From the NCBI GenBank assembly GCA_003505905.1, contig DNXM01000128.1, positions 248-6,868 of the forward strand: DNA of 6,621 bases, read 5' to 3'. Under the pieces are notes generated by a model. The model was not told the DNA's origin, did no database searches, and saw only the letters and a program-made list of their open reading frames with translations. This DNA is from Oscillospiraceae bacterium (GTDB lineage Bacteria > Bacillota > Clostridia > Oscillospirales > Acutalibacteraceae). How positions within the stretch are numbered: position 1 is the first letter of the stretch; every line of letters starts with the position of its first letter. A program made the position numbers and the translations under genes. Shown here one piece after another: positions 1-6,200 of this stretch.

Positions 1-786
1 TGGCGTGACCGTACCGAGCTGTTCGGCTACTTCAACGAATTCACCAAGCGCTTCAACGAAACCGAAGTTTTGAAGAAGATGTACGAAGCCACCTTCAAAG
101 AAGACATCTATTTGACTATCCTCGACGAAATGAACATCGCCCGTGTTGAGTATTACTTCGCAGAAATGCTTTCCATCCTCGAAATGCCCAGCCGTGACGA
201 ATGGATTGTCAGCTTGGTTCCCTCGGTTTGGCCGACTGACCCGAAGCACCTCAACGACGGTAAGCTGAAGCTACCCGAAAATATGTGGTATATCGGCACC
301 ATCAATAACGATGACTCGACCTTCGCCGTTACCGATAAGGTTTACGACCGTGCTATTCCGATTGACATTAACACCAAGGGTAAGTTCTTCGAAGCCCCCT
401 GGACCGACAACCTTACCATCAGCTACAAACACGTTGAGGCAATGTTTGCCGAGTGTAAAGAAAAATACAAAGTTTCCGAAGAAAGCCTTCGTAAGCTTGC
501 CGAGCTTGACGACTATGTTATCGAACACTTCCGTCTTGCTTTCGGTAACCGTATTGTTAAGCAGCTGCAGGAATTTGTTCCGGCTTATGTCGGCTGCGGC
601 GGCACGGAAATCGACGGTCTTGACTTTGTTCTTTGCCACAAGATTCTCAGAAAGTTTGAATCCCTCAACCTTTCCTTCATCCGTGATGAAATCTCCGGCT
701 TGATTACTTACTTGAACAAGCACTTCGGCAAGTCCAACATGATGGAATCCAAGGAATATCTTGAGCGACTTCAGAAGATGATTTAA
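1..786 (+). CDS. McrB-like AAA+ ATPase, C-terminal part (5' truncated by window)
   Basis: The frame is open from base 1, and 261 residues are visible before the TAA at 784-786. The Walker A P-loop must lie upstream. Visible residue numbers count from the window start. A WRDRTELFGYFN segment (1-12) matches the region of McrB-type ATPases that reads roughly 'W.D...LLGYYN'. Walker B is LTILDEMN (38-45) with the acidic pair D42/E43. Sensor 1 is IGTINNDDST (98-107), followed by DKVYDRA (112-118), where R117 sits in the Arg-finger position of the 'KV.DRA' motif. The rest (about 125-261) is helical and fits the AAA lid and C-terminal extension. By family knowledge these cytoplasmic NTPases form hexamers and power a partner, classically a nuclease, in restriction. 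The next gene looks like such a partner. No start can be assigned; the TTG at 70 is internal. McrB-like AAA+ is well supported, GTP versus ATP use is not decidable, and a role outside defence is possible. Confidence 0.85.
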   Translation, partial: WRDRTELFGYFNEFTKRFNETEVLKKMYEATFKEDIYLTILDEMNIARVEYYFAEMLSILEMPSRDEWIVSLVPSVWPTDPKHLNDGKLKLPENMWYIGTINNDDSTFAVTDKVYDRAIPIDINTKGKFFEAPWTDNLTISYKHVEAMFAECKEKYKVSEESLRKLAELDDYVIEHFRLAFGNRIVKQLQEFVPAYVGCGGTEIDGLDFVLCHKILRKFESLNLSFIRDEISGLITYLNKHFGKSNMMESKEYLERLQKMI

Positions 787-794
787 CAAATAAT

Positions 795-836
795 AATGCA
801 CTTCCGCCCCTCAAATGGGGCGGTAATGTGCGTTTT
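795..836 (+). terminator. Probable intrinsic terminator after the AAA+ gene
   Basis: An inner 7-bp stem, CCGCCCC (804-810) with GGGGCGG (817-823), closes a six-base loop TCAAAT. After a small internal loop, GCAC (798-801) pairs with GTGC (828-831), and wobble or A-T pairs extend the stem to about 795/834. TTTT at 833-836 follows the GC-rich stem. It starts nine bases after the stop codon at 786, the usual place for a rho-independent terminator. The T-run is short, so termination may be incomplete and some read-through into the next gene is possible. Confidence 0.7.
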
Positions 837-860
837 GAGAATAGATGTTGGAAATATTTG

Positions 861-889
861 CCGACATTTATTCTGAATATGCACATAAT
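861..889 (+). promoter_or_regulatory. Candidate sigma-A promoter for the 911 gene
   Basis: CCGACA (861-866) matches 4 of 6 bases of the -35 consensus TTGACA. CATAAT (884-889) matches 5 of 6 of the -10 consensus TATAAT. The spacer is the optimal 17 bases. A start site near 896 would give a 5' leader of about 15 bases that still contains the whole ribosome binding site. The promoter sits just after the terminator, which makes independent transcription of the second gene likely. It was found by eye, and AT-rich DNA often gives chance matches. Confidence 0.45.
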
Positions 890-896
890 TTCAACT

Positions 897-904
897 AAGG
901 GGAG
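897..904 (+). promoter_or_regulatory. Ribosome binding site deciding the start at 911
   Basis: AAGGGGAG lies six bases before the ATG at 911. This near-consensus Shine-Dalgarno sequence, at good spacing, fixes the start of the second gene and argues against later internal ATGs. Confidence 0.8.
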
Positions 905-910
905 AAACAA

Positions 911-3013
911 ATGGCCACTTCATACGAGGAACTCTACGGCAATTATCAGAGCAATATTTTGGCTCTTACCTCCGGTGATGAATATTACGATCATATGCTC
1001 GAAGCAATGGAAACCGGCAAGACGGAAGTTTCGCTGTTCAACCGTTTCTTCGAGAAAAAGATTGACTTAAAATGGGTTGAAGCGATTGAGGCTTGTATCG
1101 TTCCCCTTGATACGATTGTTCGCAATCCCCGTAAGTTCATCGTTCAGGAAGAGGAAATTGTTCCGATTGAGCGTGCAAGAAAAATTACGGCGGAATCCGT
1201 TCGTCACTTGGCGCAGCATACCAGCATGATTGCCCGTGTGGATGGTGACCGTGTTACACCCAGCCAGATTTTGAATGTTTTCCGTGAGGAAAGCTTTGAA
1301 ATTTACGAGAACCGTTTCATTTTTACCCTTTTGCGCAACCTTCGCCATTTCATTGACACTCGTTACAATGTTTTGTTCAACATGGAGCAGGATGAGAATA
1401 TGTCCTCCTTGAAAATGAACAGCGAGTTTAAGAAAGGCAATGAAACCGTTACCTACAAGTTAGAGGTTTCAACACAGGCGGTCGCCGCCATGGGCGATGA
1501 AAAGATGGCAGATGCCCGTTCCCAAGTAGGTGAAAACGCAACCGCTTTAGAGAGAATTGAGCGAATTAAGCGCATCATCAGTGGTTTCTGCTCCTCTTCT
1601 TTCATGCGTGATTTGGAGCATTGCACGCCGGTTCGTCCTCCGATTATGCGCACCAATGTCATTCAGAAGAACCCTGACTTCCGTGCTTGCCTTACTCTTT
1701 GGCAGTTCATTTCTTCTTATGATGAAGTCGGTTATGAGATTATTGCCAAAGAATCCGATGAGCTTGTGCCGGATGACTATAAATCCGATTTGTTCAAGCT
1801 GGCAACGGTCAACTATATGCTCCTCAAAAAGAATGTCGGTGAACAGGTCTTTGAAGAGTCAAAGCTGAAAAAGCGCAAGTTGAAACCGAAGCTTCTTAAG
1901 CGTTTGGCAGAAGATTTGGTTCTGAACTATGATATGGAAGAGGTTGAAATCCGCAAGGTCTTTATTGATGAGCTGAAACGAGCCAACAAGAAGAAAACTG
2001 CCGGTGAAACCAAAATCAATGAAGCGCTCGACCGTGCATTGGCATCTGAAAATGAGCGCAAGGCTGAAATCGAGGCAAGGATTAAGGCTGAAATTCAGCG
2101 TCAGAAAGAAATTGAGAAGCGCAAGATTGAGCGTGAAAAGGCAAAGATTGCAAGAGAGCTTGAGTTGGAAAAACAGCGCAAGGCACGAGAAAAAGCTCGC
2201 ATCAAGGCGCAAAAGGAAAAGGCACTTGCCGCAGAGAAGGCAAGAAAAGCAAAAGAGAAAGAAAAGATTCGCAAAGCGAAGCTGCGTGAGCAGGAATTGG
2301 CTCGCATCGCAAAAGAAAAAGAAAAGGCTCGTTTGGAGCGTGAAAAGGCTCGTGAGGCAAAGCTCCGTGCGATGGAGGAAGAAAAAGCAAGAAAAGAAGC
2401 AATTAAGCGAGAGCAGGAAAAAGCAAAAGCTCTTGCCCTTGCCGAAGCGCAAAAAGAAAAAGAGCGATTGGCGAAGCAGAAGGAAAAAGAGCGCATAGCT
2501 CAACAAAAAGCGGAAGCACTTGCCAAAGAAAAGGCTGCGAAGGCGAAGCAAAAAGAGAAAGAGCGCCTTGCAAAGGAAAAAGCCTTGACAGCACAAAAAG
2601 CCAAAGAACAGCTTGAAAAGCAAAAGGCAAAGGAAAAAGCGGCAAGAGAAAAGGCAATTCAGCAGGAAAAAGCCAAGAAAGCTGCGGCCGCAGCCAAGGA
2701 AAAAGAGCGAATTGCCAAAGAAAAGGCCGTGGTTGCTGAAAAAGAGCGTGTAGCCAAGGAAAAGCAAAAGGCGAAGGAAAAGCTCGCAAAGGAAAAAGCT
2801 TTACAGGCGGCAAAAGAAAAAGCGGCTAAAGAAAAGGCGAAAGAAAAAGAGAAAATGGCTAAACAGCGTGCTTTACAACAGGAAAAAGAACGGTTGGCAA
2901 AGCAAAAGCTGAAGGAAAAAGAAAAGGCTGCAAGGGAAAAGGCTTTACAGAAGCAGCAGGCAAAATCCCCGGCAAAATCTTCCGTTCAGGCGAACGAAGC
3001 GGAAGAAAATTAA
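911..3013 (+). CDS. DUF2357-like McrB-partner head fused to a long charged helix, no nuclease domain seen
   Basis: 700 residues; the ATG at 911 is chosen from the strong upstream ribosome binding site. Residues 1-360 form an ordinary mixed domain. Two stretches recall DUF2357/COG1700 proteins: FREESFEIYENRF (124-136) and RPPIMRTNVIQKNPDFRACL (242-261), the latter followed by TLW. In that family a PD-(D/E)xK nuclease (DUF524 type) normally follows; I see no convincing D...ExK motif here. Instead residues about 366-685 contain no Gly, Pro, Cys or aromatic residue and consist almost wholly of K, E, A, R and Q with scattered I/L. This predicts a continuous charged alpha-helix or weak coiled coil, near 48 nm if fully extended, with excess positive charge. 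A short polar tail (686-700) ends the protein. No signal peptide or membrane segment is visible, so it is probably cytoplasmic. The upstream neighbour is the expected ATPase. The DUF2357 assignment is by motif memory and moderately sure; the function is unknown, perhaps scaffold, nucleic-acid binding or force arm. Confidence 0.75.
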   Translation: MATSYEELYGNYQSNILALTSGDEYYDHMLEAMETGKTEVSLFNRFFEKKIDLKWVEAIEACIVPLDTIVRNPRKFIVQEEEIVPIERARKITAESVRHLAQHTSMIARVDGDRVTPSQILNVFREESFEIYENRFIFTLLRNLRHFIDTRYNVLFNMEQDENMSSLKMNSEFKKGNETVTYKLEVSTQAVAAMGDEKMADARSQVGENATALERIERIKRIISGFCSSSFMRDLEHCTPVRPPIMRTNVIQKNPDFRACLTLWQFISSYDEVGYEIIAKESDELVPDDYKSDLFKLATVNYMLLKKNVGEQVFEESKLKKRKLKPKLLKRLAEDLVLNYDMEEVEIRKVFIDELKRANKKKTAGETKINEALDRALASENERKAEIEARIKAEIQRQKEIEKRKIEREKAKIARELELEKQRKAREKARIKAQKEKALAAEKARKAKEKEKIRKAKLREQELARIAKEKEKARLEREKAREAKLRAMEEEKARKEAIKREQEKAKALALAEAQKEKERLAKQKEKERIAQQKAEALAKEKAAKAKQKEKERLAKEKALTAQKAKEQLEKQKAKEKAAREKAIQQEKAKKAAAAAKEKERIAKEKAVVAEKERVAKEKQKAKEKLAKEKALQAAKEKAAKEKAKEKEKMAKQRALQQEKERLAKQKLKEKEKAAREKALQKQQAKSPAKSSVQANEAEEN
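2006..2965 (+). repeat. Low-complexity purine-rich tract encoding the K/E/A/R helix
   Basis: This stretch inside the second gene is dominated by GCA/GCG, AAA/AAG, GAA/GAG and CGT/CGC/AGA codons, so the + strand is strongly purine-biased. The peptide is quasi-repetitive, with many AKEKE, LAKEKAL and EKERLAKQK-type units but no fixed period. The unit EKAAREKA occurs at residues 575-582 and 671-678 with different synonymous codons (for example GCG GCA AGA versus GCT GCA AGG). The same bias produces long antisense open frames that are not genes. Confidence 0.8.
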
Positions 3014-3138
3014 GTAGAATTTGTGTTTGCACATGGCGTGGTAAAAGCATCGACCAAATCGTTTATCCGTTTGCAGAAAGGCGGAGCACAACCCCTGTGG
3101 GTGACGGCTGTCGGTGAAATTTTGGAGGTATGTTACTT
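3014..3138 (+). other. Non-coding gap and leader before the surface-protein gene
   Basis: This is 125 bases with no gene. No GC-rich stem with a T-run follows the stop at 3011-3013, so the second and third genes could share a transcript. I see no convincing -35/-10 pair. The only clear small fold is ACCC (3091-3094) with GGGT (3099-3102) over a CTGT loop. It competes with an alternative CACA (3087-3090)/TGTG (3096-3099) pairing. It matches no riboswitch family I can recognise by eye. Confidence 0.5.
3124..3128 (+). promoter_or_regulatory. Ribosome binding site choosing ATG 3139 over ATG 3130
   Basis: GGAGG ends ten bases before the ATG at 3139 but only one base before the in-frame ATG at 3130, which is too close for initiation. 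The start at 3139 also gives a clean MRKR signal-peptide beginning, so it is preferred. Confidence 0.75.
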
Positions 3139-3234
3139 ATGAGAAAGAGAGTGGCTTTTCGAGCTTTAGTTATCCTGCTGGCGTCTGCATTGTTGCTGAC
3201 GTCTACGGGTGCATACAATATTCTTGTCTTTGCC
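3139..3234 (+). other. Signal peptide coding segment
   Basis: Codons 1-32 encode a positive n-region (MRKR, with another Arg at 8), a hydrophobic core rich in Leu, Ile, Val and Ala (9-20), a short polar stretch (TSTGAYN) and a second short hydrophobic patch ending VFA. This is typical of Sec export in Gram-positive bacteria. There is no lipobox Cys, so a lipoprotein is unlikely. The second patch leaves the cleavage site unclear (after residue 25 or 32), and an uncleaved anchor cannot be fully excluded. Confidence 0.75.
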
Positions 3235-6200
3235 GACCAGAATATGGAATCCTCTTCTCTTTCTGCAACTGATGAGAGTGCTGCCTCCGCACCCTCTGTT
3301 ACCACGCATGGCGGCGAGATGGTTGATGAGAACATTTCCATTGCTACACAGGCAGCTGTTACATGGAACGGTCTCGGTACGCAGCAATCGCCCTATGAAA
3401 TCGGCGATATTGCCCATTTGCTGGATGCTTACAACAAAATCAATAACATCGCAAGCGCAGACAAATATTTCGTCCTTACAAACGACATTGATATTACCGC
3501 ACTGACGATTGACGATTTCCACGATTCTGCTTTGGGCAGTGCGGCTTATCTGCTTTCGGCAGAAGGCAGTAATCCTTCTTCGGTTTACTTCAAGCTTGAC
3601 GGTAATAATCACAGAATCTATACTTCCAATGTCAATTCTATGATTGACGCTTCCGGATATCAATATTTCGGTTTGTTTGGCTTTATGAATGGCAACTGTG
3701 AAGTAAAGAACTTGTCAATCGAAAATATCCGTGTAAGCTTGATGAATGCACGTTCTGCATCTATTGTAGCTTTCAAGAACAGTGGTACGATCGAAAATGT
3801 TACGGTTGTCGGTTGCACGATGAATGTTTCGGGCAGTACATCGGAAGAGTCTACAGATTCCGCCTTCAGCAATTTGGACGGAAACGGAAACACCGGCAAC
3901 GATATTTATCACGGCTTTTCTGCGGTCGCTGCCGATAACCGCGGTATCGTTCGTAATGTGAGCGTTGAATGCTATAGGGTTTCCGTCAACAACGATTCGA
4001 ACTATGTCGGCGGTGTGGTTGCCCAAAACCGCGGCACTGTGACGGGCGGTACGGTTTCCCGTTTGAAGATGACGACCACGGCGGCAAATGCCTACATCGG
4101 CGGACTCTGCGGTGTCAATGATGAAGATTCTACCGTGTCGAATTGTATGGTTTATCTCGGCGGTCAAGACGATGACGGTCAGGAAAAATGGACAAACAAC
4201 ATTTATGGCGGACGCTATGTCGGCGGTTTGGTCGGTAAGAACGACGGTGCATTGACAAACTCGTTGGTCAGCGGTTCTTTCGGCACAATATCAAAGCCGT
4301 CAGCCGAATCTTATGATATGTGCGCCGTTATCCGTTCGGATGATGCATCCAATGCAGTGCCTTACTACTATGGCGGTGCTGTGGCCGGCGGTAACGGTAC
4401 GATTGCTCAAGTTACCGTTCAAAACATCGGTTTCTATATGTCACTCATTTCGACGGATACGCCCTGTTATTTCGGCGGTGTTACTGCAACGGCACATAGT
4501 GCGAATTCGGTTGTCGGTTGCATTGCAACAGGTTCGTTTGTTTCTTCTGCATATAGCTCGGTTTGTTATGCCGGCGGTGTGTTGGCATACGCCCCATCCG
4601 ATGCGCAGGCCTCTACACTGGTTAAGTGCTATACATTGTTCCGAATTGACAATGTCGGTCATTACCTTTCCGGTGCTGTTGTCGGCTTCGGTGGCAATGC
4701 CGGCATGATGACAAACTGCTATTGGTCTAGTGAAATCAGCGGTTGTATTACCGCTTATGCAATTCCGAATGTATCGGATAGCTCCATTATTGAAGAAATC
4801 AGCGACCGCTCGAAGGATTTATCCGTATCCGAGCGTGCGGTGGTTGCTCGCAGAAATACGAGCTTGAATTTGGCGGAACCGACCCACGGATGGGATGGTG
4901 CGGCGGCCTCTTTCTCGCATTCCGATGATACAACACTCAGCCATACGGTACAAGGCGTTGTTAATTCGCTTGATGCCGTGCCTTATCAGCAGACGATGGC
5001 ACTGACCGATGCAACAATCGGCTACAGCGGTCTTCGTTCTTTTGCGGTTGCTTTCAAATGGGATGTCTTTATTGTAGCAGCCGATAACATCGGCGACCCG
5101 AATGATTCTTCGGACCCGTTTCAAATTTCGTCTTCGGGTATGCTTCGGTTTCTCTATCTTGCGCCTTACGGCAACTATGTGCTGACGCAGGATGTGACCA
5201 TAGATGAAAACGAGTGGCAGGAGGTTGCCTTCTACGGTCAGTTAAGTGGTTGCTTTAACGGCGTTACGCACACCATCTATGCGCCTCGCCGCATTTTCAG
5301 TGCGGTGATTGGTTCTCGCTCAACGGGTGTTGAGGTTGATGAAACCAACTACACCACGAATCCTGCTTCTGTTTCCTCACAGGGTGGCTCGGTGAAGCAA
5401 GTCAATGTGAATTTGACTCCCGATTATTTTGTATTGGAAGCGAACAGTTATGCCAAGTCTATTTTCGGTTCGCTGTTCAGTGCAACGGTTTGTTATGTTT
5501 CTTTGACAAATGAAACCAGTGAATCAGCACTCCTTTCCGGCTCCAGACAGGGTGTTTTTGCAGATGCCGCCTATCGTAACACTTATGTTTACGGCTGTTC
5601 GTCTGATATTTCCGTCCATTATGCAGGCTCGGGAACCGATGTCGGTACCTTTATCGGCTACTTGGACAGCAGCAATAATGTTATTGATAACTGTATTATT
5701 GATGCGGATGTTGTGAAAGATTATTCAGCATCAAATGTTGCCGGTTTTATCGGCGATATTGCTGAAAACGGCGGATATGTCCTCAATAGTATCGTTATCA
5801 CGACGGTTCCGGACGGCGTCGCTTCGATTTTCGGCAGGGTTTGTACGGATGCGGAAGCGGAGCAGAGCAAATTCCGTAACATTTATTGGTCGAGGAATGG
5901 TTATCGGGATACATCTGCACCTGTTCTCGGTAACTATCAATCGCTTGATGAGTTGCATCTGTGGGGTACAACGAATGCAATTGATTTGGCACAATACTAT
6001 ATGTGCTATCACACCTTGAATTCAGGTGATGCAAGGGTCGAGTTACCTTTGCCGCAGAACATTGAGAAGATGTCCGATTTGCGTGAGAAGGATTTCACGG
6101 TGACTCGTCTTGGTTCTGCCGGTGATACGGTTTACTATCAGTTGAGCCGTACAACAATCGGCGGAAACACTCTTCAGCTTGATTTCTCCGCTAAAGATGA

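Noticed and set aside
70..72. TTG as the start of the AAA+ gene
   Set aside because: The frame is open from base 1 and the upstream residues (WRDRTELFGYFN) match the family, so the true start is before the window.
271..801. 176-codon antisense frame over the AAA+ gene
   Set aside because: The forward frame shows conserved AAA+ motifs over the same bases. The antisense frame has no recognisable domain and would start inside the terminator stem.
826..886. ATGTGC (826-831) able to pair with GCACAT (881-886) as an antiterminator
   Set aside because: The second arm is transcribed after the T-run, so it cannot rescue termination. A six-base match over this distance is also likely by chance.
2004..2498. 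164-codon + strand frame rich in Lys, Arg and Ser
   Set aside because: It is an out-of-frame reading of the same low-complexity tract, has no ribosome binding site, and is wholly inside the 911-3013 gene.
1859..2767. 302-codon antisense open frame, rich in Phe, Leu, Ser and Cys
   Set aside because: It is the complement of the purine-rich K/E/A/R region: AAA/GAA/AAG codons read backwards give Phe/Leu/Ser codons without stops. It has no plausible start signal and is fully inside a real gene.
3021..3055. Possible promoter (TTGCAC or TTGTGT) before the secreted-protein gene
   Set aside because: No -10-like hexamer is found at 16-18 bases; the best match, TAAAAG, is at 15 bases and weak.
3130..3132. 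ATG nine bases upstream as the start of the secreted protein
   Set aside because: It is one base from the GGAGG, too close for initiation; ATG 3139 has proper spacing and gives a typical MRKR signal peptide.
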